NCBI RefSeq assembly: GCF_900156265.1
Contig: NZ_FTNE01000004.1
Location: forward strand, 124,001-188,000
Direction of reading: 5' to 3'
DNA: 64,000 nucleotides
DNA from: Acidiphilium rubrum
GTDB lineage: Bacteria > Pseudomonadota > Alphaproteobacteria > Acetobacterales > Acetobacteraceae
Shown: positions 35,254 to 43,715 of the stretch, piece after piece
How the letters are laid out: every line of letters starts with the position of its first letter
How positions within the stretch are numbered: position 1 is the first letter of the stretch
Notes under the pieces: generated by a model
What the model was told of the DNA's origin: nothing
What the model saw: the letters and a program-made list of their open reading frames with translations, nothing else
Databases searched by the model: none
Program-made: the position numbers and the translations under genes

Positions 35254-37556
35254 CGCTGCTTGCGCTTGCCTGATTTCGGCGCGCGGCCGGGCGATTTGCT
35301 TCCCTTGCGGCGGGGGTTGTTGCCGCCCTCGCGCCCTGGTGCTCGATCGCCCTTGCCGGAAAACCGTCCGCCTTCGGGCCGGTCGCCGCGCGGCCGGCCG
35401 CCCTCGATCATCGAAAACAGCAACCCGCCGGTCACCGGCTTGGCCTCGCGCAGGCGCACCATCACCGGATCGGACAAATGAAATACCACCCGGCTGCGCT
35501 TGCCCGACAGCGTGCTGCGCGCCTCGTCGAAATGCCAGAAATCATCCGCCAGCAGCGCCATCGGGATGAAACCCGAAGCGCCGGTCTCGTTCAGCGTCAC
35601 GAACAGGCCAAACCGCGTTACCCCGGCGATCCGTGCGGCGAAATCCTCGCCGATTCGCTCGGCCAGATAGGCCGCCAGATACCGATCGGTCGATTGCCGC
35701 TCGGCATCGGTCGCGCGGCGTTCCGTGATCGTGATGCCCTGGGCAATCGCGGGAAACTCGCCACCCGCCTCGATGCTCAGCCCGTCGGTGCCGAGTTTCA
35801 ACCCGGCGATCAGCGCGCGATGCACCAGCAAATCCGCATACCGGCGGATCGGCGAGGTGAAATGCGCGTAGGATTTCAGCGCGAGGCCGAAATGCCCGAT
35901 ATTTTCGGGCGAATATTCCGCCTGCGACTGGCTGCGCAGCACGGTTTCATTGACCAGCGGTGCGGCATCGGTCCCGGCGACCAGCTTGAGGATATGGTCC
36001 AGATCGCGCGGGATCAGCTGGTCGCTCTGCTTGAGCGAAATATCGAACGTCGCCAGCAGCGCGCGCAGCGCATCGAGTTTTTCGGGCGAGGGCGGCGCGT
36101 GGATCCGGTACATGCAGGGCTGGCGCAGCCGCTCCAGCTCCTCCGCCGCCGAGACATTGGCGAGGATCATGAACTCCTCGATCAAGCGGTGGCTGTCCAG
36201 CCGGGCGCGCGGCACCACGCTCGCGACCTTGCCGTCCTCGGTCAGGGTGATCTGGCGTTCCGGCAAATCCAGATCGAGCGTGCCACGCGCCTGACGCGCC
36301 GCGATCAACGCCCGGTAGGCGGCATACAGGTGATCGAGCGTGGCCTCGGGCAGATCGGCGCCCGATCCCGCATCATGCGCCACCTGTACCGCCTCATAGG
36401 TCATGCGCGCGAAGCTGCGCATCAGGCCGCGGCCGAACCGGTGCGACTGTTTGCGCCCCTCGGCATCGATCGTCATTTCGACGAACAGGCACCCGCGATC
36501 CTCGTTCGGCCGCAGGCTGCACCAGCCGTTCGACAGCGCCTCCGGCAGCATCGGCACCACGCGGTCGGGGAAATACACGGAATTACCGCGCACCCGCGCC
36601 TCGCGGTCGAGCGCTTTGCCTGGCCGGACATAATGCGCGACATCGGCAATCGCGACGATCAGGCGAAACCCCGAACCAGCGGGCTCGGCGAACACCGCAT
36701 CGTCGAAATCGCGCGCATCGGCCCCATCGATCGTGATCAGCGGCACGCGCCGCAGATCGGTCCGCTTGCCGAGGCGGGTTGCCCGTGCCGCCTCGGCCTC
36801 GTCGAGCGCGGCCTGCGGGAAATCGACCGGAATGCCGAGCGAGGCGATCGCGATCAGGCTGATCGAGCGCGCATCGCCCATCTTGCCGAGATGCTCGATG
36901 ATCCGAGCCGGCTTGGCGCCATGGCCGAAGGCGGGCAGGGGGGTCGCGCGCACCACATCGCCGCCGGCCGCGCCGTTGGTCTCACCCACCGGCACCATCC
37001 ATTCCGAGCGGCTTTTGCGCTCGACTGGCTCGATCCAGCCGCCCTGCGTCTCGTTGGGTTTCGCCGCGCGGAATACGCCGATAATCGTCGCCGGTTCGTC
37101 ATCGAGCCGCTTCAGCGTGCGCCCCTCGTACCGATCACCATCAATCCGCCGCACCCGCGCCAGCACGCGCGCGCCGGGCGCGAGCGCGGGTTGGCCGCGC
37201 TGTTCGGGCTGCATGAAAATGATCGGCGGCCGCCCCTTCTGGTCCCAGCCGACCGGCCGCGCCAGCGGATCGCCATCGCGGTCGGTGCCGGTGATTTCGA
37301 CCACGCAGCGTTCGGGCAGTACTTCGGCCTCGCGCACCTGCTTGCCGCCCGCGCGCACCAGCGCGCCATCACGCTCGAGCTCGCGCAGCAACCCGCGCAA
37401 CGCCGGCTTCTGCTCCGGCGTCAGGCCGAAGGCGCGGGCGATATCGCTCTTGCCGAGCCGGGTGCCCGCCTCGCTCAAAAACTGGCGCAGCACGGCAGCG
37501 CTGGGCAAGCCTGGCTCAGGCTTGCCGGGTCCGGGCTTTGCGGGTTTTCGTGTCAT
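35250..37556 (-). CDS. rnr: ribonuclease R
   Basis: A 768-residue 3'-5' exoribonuclease. An N-terminal winged-helix and cold-shock region precedes the RNB catalytic domain with VPLITIDGADARDFDDAVFAEP (metal-binding aspartates), RPGKALDREARVRGNSVYFPD and SPIRRYADLLVHR. An S1 domain follows at about 650-730. The tail is strongly basic and low-complexity (Gly/Arg/Lys/Pro), likely RNA-binding. The 200 bases upstream hold a 65-codon frame that I do not accept as a gene. Confidence 0.95.
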   Translation of the reverse strand: MTRKPAKPGPGKPEPGLPSAAVLRQFLSEAGTRLGKSDIARAFGLTPEQKPALRGLLRELERDGALVRAGGKQVREAEVLPERCVVEITGTDRDGDPLARPVGWDQKGRPPIIFMQPEQRGQPALAPGARVLARVRRIDGDRYEGRTLKRLDDEPATIIGVFRAAKPNETQGGWIEPVERKSRSEWMVPVGETNGAAGGDVVRATPLPAFGHGAKPARIIEHLGKMGDARSISLIAIASLGIPVDFPQAALDEAEAARATRLGKRTDLRRVPLITIDGADARDFDDAVFAEPAGSGFRLIVAIADVAHYVRPGKALDREARVRGNSVYFPDRVVPMLPEALSNGWCSLRPNEDRGCLFVEMTIDAEGRKQSHRFGRGLMRSFARMTYEAVQVAHDAGSGADLPEATLDHLYAAYRALIAARQARGTLDLDLPERQITLTEDGKVASVVPRARLDSHRLIEEFMILANVSAAEELERLRQPCMYRIHAPPSPEKLDALRALLATFDISLKQSDQLIPRDLDHILKLVAGTDAAPLVNETVLRSQSQAEYSPENIGHFGLALKSYAHFTSPIRRYADLLVHRALIAGLKLGTDGLSIEAGGEFPAIAQGITITERRATDAERQSTDRYLAAYLAERIGEDFAARIAGVTRFGLFVTLNETGASGFIPMALLADDFWHFDEARSTLSGKRSRVVFHLSDPVMVRLREAKPVTGGLLFSMIEGGRPRGDRPEGGRFSGKGDRAPGREGGNNPRRKGSKSPGRAPKSGKRKQR

Positions 37557-37759
37557 GCCGACGGCGTGCCTTGGTTGGGGTTCCGATCGACGGATGGCAT
37601 GACGATCGGGCCGTCCAGAAACCAGGGCCTCTGGACTTGGTTCACAGTGTCGCCCGACGCGTCAGCTGATCTGTTCAATCGGTTCCGCATACCGCCAATG
37701 TGGCGCGCCGACAACGCTGATGCAGCGTTTCGCCGGGCACCACACAGCAAGTTTTCCGA

Positions 37760-38611
37760 CTATGGTGTTCTTGCCACAATCAGCCGGTCGAGCGAAGCGT
37801 TGAACAGCGCGCCCAGCAGCAGCGTATAGGCCGTTAGATAAAACCACATCATCAGGCCGATGATCGTGGCCAAGGGGCCGTAGGTGTGGCTATAGGCGGC
37901 AAACTGACCGACATAGACTGCAAACCCGTAGGACAGGATCAGCCACAGCAGAATCGCGACGGCGACGCCCGGGATCACGGTATGGCCGAGGTCACGCCGA
38001 AACGCCGGGCCATAGCGATACAGCAGCCCGAGGGCGACGGCCATGAACGCCATCATCAGCAAAAACCCGATCACGATGGCAAGAATAGCGGATTCCTTGC
38101 CCAAGCCGAAAAACGTGAACAGCAGCGGCAAGCCCACCAGCACACCGATCGCGATGACCGCGCCGATAATCGCAACCAGCGTCATCCCGAGTGTCACCAG
38201 CTGAAACCGGATGATGCCGCGCGATTCTTCGCGCTTGTGGATCACGTTCAGCGCATAGATCAGCGCCTTGGTGCCGGAGGCGGTGGAATACAGGGTAAAC
38301 ACCAAGGAAATGGCGAGCCCGATGCCCAAGCTGGTCTTGCCGCCGGACACCAGTTGCTGGATCCGCCCCGCAATCAGCTGAAATGCCGCCGGCGGCATCA
38401 GATGCTTCAAATATAGCAGTTGCGGCTCGACCGTAATCGGGTTGAACGCCAGCCCGTACAGCGAAATCAACGTCGTGATCGCGGGAAACAGCGCGAGCGT
38501 CGCATAGAACGCGCATCCGGCCGCCACGAGCGACATCTCGCCGCTCAGCAGCGAGACCACGGCGGTCTTCAGGCCACTCCACCACAAGGTCACATCCACT
38601 CGCGGGCTCAA
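37760..38611 (-). CDS. YihY/BrkB-family membrane protein
   Basis: 283 residues with six or so helices. The segment LVAAGCAFYATLALFPAITTLISLYG is the family signature, and GPLATIIGLMMWFYLTAYTLLLGALFNA the C-terminal one. Despite older names (BrkB, RNase BN), the role is not established; transport has been proposed. The stop lies 200 bases from rnr. The start overlaps the hydrolase stop by 4 bases. Confidence 0.88.
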   Translation of the reverse strand: MSPRVDVTLWWSGLKTAVVSLLSGEMSLVAAGCAFYATLALFPAITTLISLYGLAFNPITVEPQLLYLKHLMPPAAFQLIAGRIQQLVSGGKTSLGIGLAISLVFTLYSTASGTKALIYALNVIHKREESRGIIRFQLVTLGMTLVAIIGAVIAIGVLVGLPLLFTFFGLGKESAILAIVIGFLLMMAFMAVALGLLYRYGPAFRRDLGHTVIPGVAVAILLWLILSYGFAVYVGQFAAYSHTYGPLATIIGLMMWFYLTAYTLLLGALFNASLDRLIVARTP

Positions 38612-39450
38612 GCGCCCCTCGCCAGAAAATCCCGGATCGCATCGATCGTCGGTGTGTCCATCAAGGCGGGCGCGTGGCCCGCCTGCGTCACGGTCAGTGT
38701 CGTCCCACCGGCGGTGGCCATGGTAGCAAAGGTCGCTTCGGTGAGCAGATCGCTATCCTCGCCCCTGATCGCCATCACCGGCACACGGATCGCCTGCCAG
38801 ATCCCGGACAGGTCGGCATCCATCGGGATCGAGGCGCGGATCGGATCGGCGATCGCGGGATCGTAGTGCAGCGCAAATCCGCCACTCGCGACCGGACGCG
38901 CCGAATAGCGCGCTAAATGGCGCCATTGCGCATCGCTCAGCCGGCCAAACGGCGCGTGAACGAGCCGCAGATGCGCCTCGAGCGCGCCGATATCGGCAAA
39001 GGTATCAGGTGCCTTGGTCATGTAATCGCGGATCCGCGCCAGCGCTGCCGCCGGGATCAACGGACCGATATCGTTCAGGACCAGCCGCGTGATCGGGGTA
39101 TGGGGCGCGGCGGCGACCATCATGCCGCAAATACCGCCGAGCGAGGTGCCAACCCAGGCGACCGGCTTGTTTAAATACGCGAGCAGATGCGCCAGCGCCA
39201 CGACATAACTCGGTGGCTGATACAGGCTCGAATCGGCGAGCCAGTCCGACCGGCCACGGCCCGGCAGATCGGGGCAGATCACGTGGTAATCATTAGCCAG
39301 CGCCTCGGCCAGGATATCGAAATCCCGCCCGTTCCGCGTCAATCCATGCACACACATAACCGCGGGTGCTGCCGGATTGCCGAATTCGACAAACCCCAGG
39401 CGGTGAAAATCAGCGCCCAGGAGGTAAGGAATTGCCGCTTGCCGTGCCAT
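38608..39450 (-). CDS. alpha/beta-hydrolase
   Basis: 280 residues. The oxyanion region VMCVHGLTRNGRDFD leads to the nucleophile elbow VGTSLGG with S103. An acidic residue follows in IRGEDSDLL and the histidine in TQAGHAPALMD, giving a complete catalytic triad. Substrate unknown. It lies between a YihY gene (4-base overlap) and a CoA-transferase (12 bases away). Confidence 0.85.
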   Translation of the reverse strand: MARQAAIPYLLGADFHRLGFVEFGNPAAPAVMCVHGLTRNGRDFDILAEALANDYHVICPDLPGRGRSDWLADSSLYQPPSYVVALAHLLAYLNKPVAWVGTSLGGICGMMVAAAPHTPITRLVLNDIGPLIPAAALARIRDYMTKAPDTFADIGALEAHLRLVHAPFGRLSDAQWRHLARYSARPVASGGFALHYDPAIADPIRASIPMDADLSGIWQAIRVPVMAIRGEDSDLLTEATFATMATAGGTTLTVTQAGHAPALMDTPTIDAIRDFLARGA

Positions 39451-39462
39451 GTGCGCGAAGCG

Positions 39463-40692
39463 TTAAATGATCTGGTCGCGGCGCAGTGCCGCGCGTTCTG
39501 ATGCATCGAGTCCAAGCATATCAGTCAAAACCTCATCGGTATGCTCACCCAACATGGGGGGCGGTAACCGATAATCCACCGGTGTTGCGGATAAACGGAC
39601 CGGATTTGCGACCAATTTCACAGGATTGCCGTCCTTCCCGGCGATCTCGATCAGGTTGCCGCGCGCAATGACGTGCGGGTCGGCGAACACCTGTTCGAGC
39701 GTGTTGATCGGGCCGCAGCCAACTTTGATCGCCTCGAGTTCGGCGAGCCACCATGCCGAGCCGTGGGCCGCCAGCACATTGGCCAGGGTTTCGGTCACCA
39801 ACGCGCGATTAGCCACGCGCGCCGCGTTGGTCACGAATTTGGGATCGGCCAGCAGATGATCGAGACCAAATCGCTGGCAGAAGCGCGCAAAGGTCGCATC
39901 ATTGCCGATCGACAGCACGATATGGCCATCGGCCGTCGCGAAGACCTGATAGGGCACGATGTTCGGGTGCTGATTGCCCAGACGCGGCGGGTTCTGGCCG
40001 GAGGCCAGATAGTTCATCCCCTGGTTGGCGAGCCACGCCACGTTCGTATCGAGCATGCCGATATCGACCTGCTGGCCCAGACCGGTCGCTTCCCGGTGGC
40101 GCAAGGCGGCGAGCACGCCGATGGCACCATAAAGCCCGGCAAACAGGTCAGCGACCGGCACGCCCACCTTCATCGGCTGCCCATCGGGCTCCCCGGTCAG
40201 GGACATCACCCCGCCCATCGCCTGGATCAGACTGTCATAGCCCGGCCGTGCCGCATAGGGTCCGGTCTGGCCAAAGCCGGTGATCGAACAATAGATCAAC
40301 CCGGGATGCAGCTTGCCGAGTTGCTCGTAGCCAAGCCCGTAGCGGGCCAGCGTACCGACCTTGAAGTTTTCGACCAGAATGTCGCATCGCGCGATCAGAT
40401 CATGTGCCAGCTTCTGGCCCGAAGGTTTGGCGATATCGATGGTGACCGATCGCTTGTTGCGGTTGGCCCCCGCAAAATAGGCGCTCTGATCGGTGCCCGG
40501 CATCGCCGGCGGCACGAACCCCCTCGTATCGTCACCGCTGCCGGGTTTTTCGATCTTGATGACCGAAGCGCCTAAATCGGCCAGCATCTGCACACAGGTC
40601 GGCCCGGCCAGCACGCGGGTCAGATCGAAGATTGTCAGCCCGGCGAGCGGCCCCGATGGCTGCGGCGTCTGGGTGGAATTGGCGTGTGACAT
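39463..40692 (-). CDS. CaiB/BaiF-family (class III) CoA-transferase
   Basis: 409 residues. N-terminal GLTIFDLTRVLAGPTCVQMLADLGASVIKIE is the family hallmark, and D182 in GVPVADLFAGLYG is the conserved catalytic aspartate that forms the acyl anhydride. Members exchange CoA between organic acids such as formate/oxalate, succinate/mesaconate or carnitine. The sequence does not identify the acids. Confidence 0.9.
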   Translation of the reverse strand: MSHANSTQTPQPSGPLAGLTIFDLTRVLAGPTCVQMLADLGASVIKIEKPGSGDDTRGFVPPAMPGTDQSAYFAGANRNKRSVTIDIAKPSGQKLAHDLIARCDILVENFKVGTLARYGLGYEQLGKLHPGLIYCSITGFGQTGPYAARPGYDSLIQAMGGVMSLTGEPDGQPMKVGVPVADLFAGLYGAIGVLAALRHREATGLGQQVDIGMLDTNVAWLANQGMNYLASGQNPPRLGNQHPNIVPYQVFATADGHIVLSIGNDATFARFCQRFGLDHLLADPKFVTNAARVANRALVTETLANVLAAHGSAWWLAELEAIKVGCGPINTLEQVFADPHVIARGNLIEIAGKDGNPVKLVANPVRLSATPVDYRLPPPMLGEHTDEVLTDMLGLDASERAALRRDQII

Positions 40693-40791
40693 GGACGACC
40701 TCCGACAATGGGAGTGTCGGCATAGCGGACCGCCTCGTTCGAGGTCAAAACGGCTTGGACATCACGCGTCAGGGTGTTCAGGACAGGCGCA

Positions 40792-40832
40792 AAAGAAGCA
40801 CTTAATTTTTTAAAAAAAGCAGCAACAAAACG
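40792..40832 (+). repeat. dispersed A/T hairpin element, degraded copy E
   Basis: GAAGCACTTAATTTTTT followed by AAAAAAAGCAGCAACAAAACG keeps the layout of copies B and C with several substitutions, so pairing is weak outside the A/T core. It lies between the CoA-transferase start and the end of the 63-residue gene. Confidence 0.5.
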
Positions 40833-40867
40833 TCGATTGCTATGGCCTCGGCCGCCGAAAGCGGTCG

Positions 40868-40895
40868 TACTTTTGCTCAAAAACAGTGCTTCCCT
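40868..40895 (-). repeat. dispersed A/T hairpin element, degraded copy F
   Basis: TACTTTTGCTCAAAAACAGT followed by GCTTCCC aligns with copy D once a short internal deletion is allowed. It faces copy E across about 35 bases, echoing the facing pair C/D. Confidence 0.35.
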
Positions 40896-40936
40896 TGCCT
40901 CGCTATCCGCCCCCCGCGCCTCTGCGGCGGCTGTTT

Positions 40937-41128
40937 TCAGCCGCGCAGACGGTGCCGCGGCAAGGGCGCGCATGTTCGGAGCGCCAAGCGAACAAGCCGG
41001 TTTGCCACAATGGGCAAACCGGCTCGTTCGGCATCCTGGGCGAGAGAGATCAACCGATCGGTCAGGATCAGAGGGCTGACGATCGGGGTATGATGGTCGG
41101 CGATTTTCGCCGTCGCATAATCGGACAT
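40937..41128 (-). CDS. 63-residue conserved-looking protein
   Basis: From the ATG at 41128 the product begins MSDYATAKIADHHTPIVSPL and continues ILTDRLISLAQDAERAGLPI, an amphipathic helical pattern, then VANRLVRLALRTCAPLPRHRLRG. AAGGA lies about ten bases upstream. It resembles small uncharacterised alphaproteobacterial proteins, but I cannot name a family. The last codons run into a GC-rich inverted repeat (near 40921-40949), so the C-terminus may differ from relatives. Spacing to the TIGR02300 gene is 114 bases. Confidence 0.55.
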   Translation of the reverse strand: MSDYATAKIADHHTPIVSPLILTDRLISLAQDAERAGLPIVANRLVRLALRTCAPLPRHRLRG

Positions 41129-41242
41129 CGTGGGTTTTTCCTTTGACAGACCAGCCTTTTTGGCTGACCCCAACTCACCACGCCGAAGTTACGTTTCAGT
41201 TAACAAAAAGGGTCACGGACGAAAATAAGTTTCCGTTGCGGT

Positions 41243-41572
41243 TCAGCGTTCATTTTCGTCGGCGTCGCGCTCGACCTCGATATCGGTCTCGATCGCATCC
41301 GCATCGTCTTCCAGATCGTCCGCATCCTCCAGAATGTCCTCGTCGGCGCCATCGTCGACGGCGTCGACCTCAGCATCGTCGCCCGGCACCAGCGCGGCTT
41401 TCGGCGATTTCTTGACATCATCAGGGATCGGCGCGTTACGCTTGAGCTTCGGCTGCTCGATCGGCTGCTCGGTGCCGCATTTCGGGCAGACGGCCGGCGA
41501 TTTGCCCAGATCGAAAAACCGTGCGCCACAAGAGACGCAGGTATGTTTGTCGCCAAGTTCCGGCTTCGGCAT
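41243..41572 (-). CDS. TIGR02300 (FYDLN-acid) family protein
   Basis: 109 residues from the ATG at 41572. The N-terminal part carries a zinc-ribbon-like pair (CVSCGARFFDLGKSPAVCPKCGT), where FFDLG replaces the usual FYDLN. The C-terminal half is extremely acidic, Asp/Glu/Ala repeats. The family is restricted to alphaproteobacteria, is typically found upstream of aroA as here, and has no known function. It is divergent from aroA. Confidence 0.88.
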   Translation of the reverse strand: MPKPELGDKHTCVSCGARFFDLGKSPAVCPKCGTEQPIEQPKLKRNAPIPDDVKKSPKAALVPGDDAEVDAVDDGADEDILEDADDLEDDADAIETDIEVERDADENER

Positions 41573-41673
41573 GAGCCCCTCGTACAAATAAGGAAATGGT
41601 CGCTTCAGGGCGCGCGCCATGCCACCCATCGCCCGCTATGTCAAACGCGCCACATCATGCTAAGCGCCGCGCC

Positions 41674-43023
41674 ATGAGCTCCGAAACCCCGCACGCCCAC
41701 CGTTCCCATCGACCGGCCACGCCGCTGAGCGGTTCAATCACCGTGCCGGGCGATAAATCGATCTCCCATCGCGCGCTGATGTTCGCTGGTCTCGCGATCG
41801 GTGAAACCCGCATCACCGGCCTGTTGGAAGGCGAGGACGTGCTGCGCACCGCTGCCGCCATGCGTGCCCTCGGCGCCGCCGTGCGCCGCGACTCGGATGG
41901 CGCTTGGCTCGTCGCTGGTACCGGCATCGGCGGGTTGCACAGCCCGGATGACGTGCTCGACATGGGCAATTCCGGCACCGCCGCGCGGCTGCTCTGCGGC
42001 GTTCTGGCCAGCCATGACATTTTCGCGGTGATGACCGGCGATGCTTCGCTGCGCCGCCGGCCGATGCGCCGCGTGATCGACCCGCTGGCCGCCTGCGGTG
42101 CGGTATTCGCCGCGCGCGAGGGCGGCCGCCTGCCGCTCGCCGTAACCGGTGCCGCCGATGCACGGCCGTTGAGCTATCGCCTGCCGGTCGCTTCCGCCCA
42201 GGTGAAATCGGCCCTGTTGCTCGCTGGGTTGAACGCGCGCGGCATTACCGAGGTCGAAGAACCGGAACCGACGCGTGATCATTCCGAAAACATGCTGCGT
42301 CATTTCGGGGCCGTCGTCAGTGTGGTGCCCCACGGCGCGGGCAAGCTGATCCGCCTGCAGGGCCAGCCCGAACTGATTGCCGCCGATATCATCGTACCGG
42401 GCGATCCGTCCTCCGCGGCGTTCCCGATCGTGGCCGCGCTGCTGGTGCCGGGCTCGCGCATCACGATCGCAGGCGTCGGCCTGAACCCGTTGCGTACCGG
42501 CCTGTTCACCACGTTGCTTGAAATGGGTGCTGATATCACCATCACCAACAAGCGCGAGGCCGGTGGTGAGCCGGTCGGCGATCTGGTCGTCGTCGCCTCG
42601 AGCCTGCGCGGGATCGACGTGCCGGCCGCGCGCGCGCCCTCGATGATCGATGAATACCCGATCCTGGCGGTCGCCTGCGCCCTGGCGCGCGGCCCATCAC
42701 GGCTGCGCGGACTCGGCGAACTGCGGGTCAAGGAAAGCGACCGTCTGGCCGCAACGCTTGCGATGTTGCGGGTCAACGGCGCGCATGTCGAGGTCGAGGG
42801 CGATGACATGATCATCGACGGCGGCGCCAACCGGCTGGGCGGCGGCACCGTGCTGACGCAGATGGACCATCGGCTCGCGATGAGCGCACTGGTGCTGGGC
42901 ATGGCCGCGGATGCGCCGGTGATGATCGACGATGCGCGCTTCATCGACACCAGTTTCCCCGGGTTTATGGGCCTGATGCGAGGCCTGGGAGCCGCGATCG
43001 AGGCTGAACCGGAGGCTGCATGA
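41674..43023 (+). CDS. aroA: 3-phosphoshikimate 1-carboxyvinyltransferase (EPSP synthase)
   Basis: 449 residues. It condenses shikimate-3-phosphate with phosphoenolpyruvate in aromatic amino-acid synthesis. Family motifs: [51 protein letters not shown] and the final region FIDTSFPGF. The ATG at 41674 is chosen because the upstream open frame starts within the divergent gene's leader. It overlaps cmk by 4 bases. Confidence 0.96.
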   Translation: MSSETPHAHRSHRPATPLSGSITVPGDKSISHRALMFAGLAIGETRITGLLEGEDVLRTAAAMRALGAAVRRDSDGAWLVAGTGIGGLHSPDDVLDMGNSGTAARLLCGVLASHDIFAVMTGDASLRRRPMRRVIDPLAACGAVFAAREGGRLPLAVTGAADARPLSYRLPVASAQVKSALLLAGLNARGITEVEEPEPTRDHSENMLRHFGAVVSVVPHGAGKLIRLQGQPELIAADIIVPGDPSSAAFPIVAALLVPGSRITIAGVGLNPLRTGLFTTLLEMGADITITNKREAGGEPVGDLVVVASSLRGIDVPAARAPSMIDEYPILAVACALARGPSRLRGLGELRVKESDRLAATLAMLRVNGAHVEVEGDDMIIDGGANRLGGGTVLTQMDHRLAMSALVLGMAADAPVMIDDARFIDTSFPGFMGLMRGLGAAIEAEPEAA

Positions 43024-43655
43024 AACCGATCGTCATCGCCATCGATGGTCCGGCGGCGTCTGGCAAGGGCACGCTGGCCCGGCGCCTGGCGGCAGCCTTC
43101 AACCTGCCCTATCTCGATACCGGTCTGCTCTACCGCGTGGTCGCCCGCCGCGTGCTCGACCACGGCGGCAATCCGGCCGATCCCGCCATTGCCACGGCTC
43201 AGGCGCGCGGGCTCGGCCGGCTCGACCTCGGGCGCGATGATCTGCGCACGCCCGAGGTTGATCTGGCGGCGAGTGCGGTCGCCTCGATCGCCGCCGTGCG
43301 CGCCGCCCTGCTCGATTTTCAGCGCAATTTCGCCGCGAGTTCCGGCGCCGTGCTCGATGGGCGCGATATCGGCACCATCGTGTTCCCGCAGGCCGCGGTA
43401 AAACTGTTCATCACCGCCTCGCTCGACGTGCGGGCCCAACGCCGGTTCGCCGAACGCCAAATACAGGGCCATACCGCGACGCTCGATGCGGTGCGCGCCG
43501 ACCTCGCCGTCCGTGACGAGGCGGACCGCACGCGCACCGCCGCCCCCTTGCGCCCGGCGGATGATGCCCACGTGCTCGATACCAGTGCGCTCGACGCCGA
43601 CCACGCCTTCGCCGCCGCCGCGGCATGGGTCAACCAGGCGCTCGCGAAAGTATAA
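43020..43655 (+). CDS. cmk: cytidylate kinase
   Basis: A 211-residue P-loop kinase, CMP/dCMP to CDP/dCDP. P-loop [17 protein letters not shown] lies at 8-24, and [12 protein letters not shown] plus RRFAER mark the nucleotide-binding and lid regions. Coupled to aroA by an ATGA overlap. In most alphaproteobacteria rpsA follows cmk; here parE does, after 60 bases. Confidence 0.95.
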   Translation: MKPIVIAIDGPAASGKGTLARRLAAAFNLPYLDTGLLYRVVARRVLDHGGNPADPAIATAQARGLGRLDLGRDDLRTPEVDLAASAVASIAAVRAALLDFQRNFAASSGAVLDGRDIGTIVFPQAAVKLFITASLDVRAQRRFAERQIQGHTATLDAVRADLAVRDEADRTRTAAPLRPADDAHVLDTSALDADHAFAAAAAWVNQALAKV

Positions 43656-43715
43656 CCCGTTGTTTGGGCTTCTGTGGCAGAAGGGTTTCGCAATCCAACG
43701 AATCGAGGCCGGCAC

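Noticed and set aside
37553-37750. 65-codon frame overlapping the rnr start by 4 bases
   Set aside because: The ATGA overlap is suggestive, but composition is unstructured, there is no ribosome site and no family is recognisable.
35478-37829. 783-codon open frame antisense to rnr
   Set aside because: It mirrors the rnr codon pattern on the opposite strand, is Arg/Ala/Gln-rich and matches no family; RNase R on the other strand is certain.
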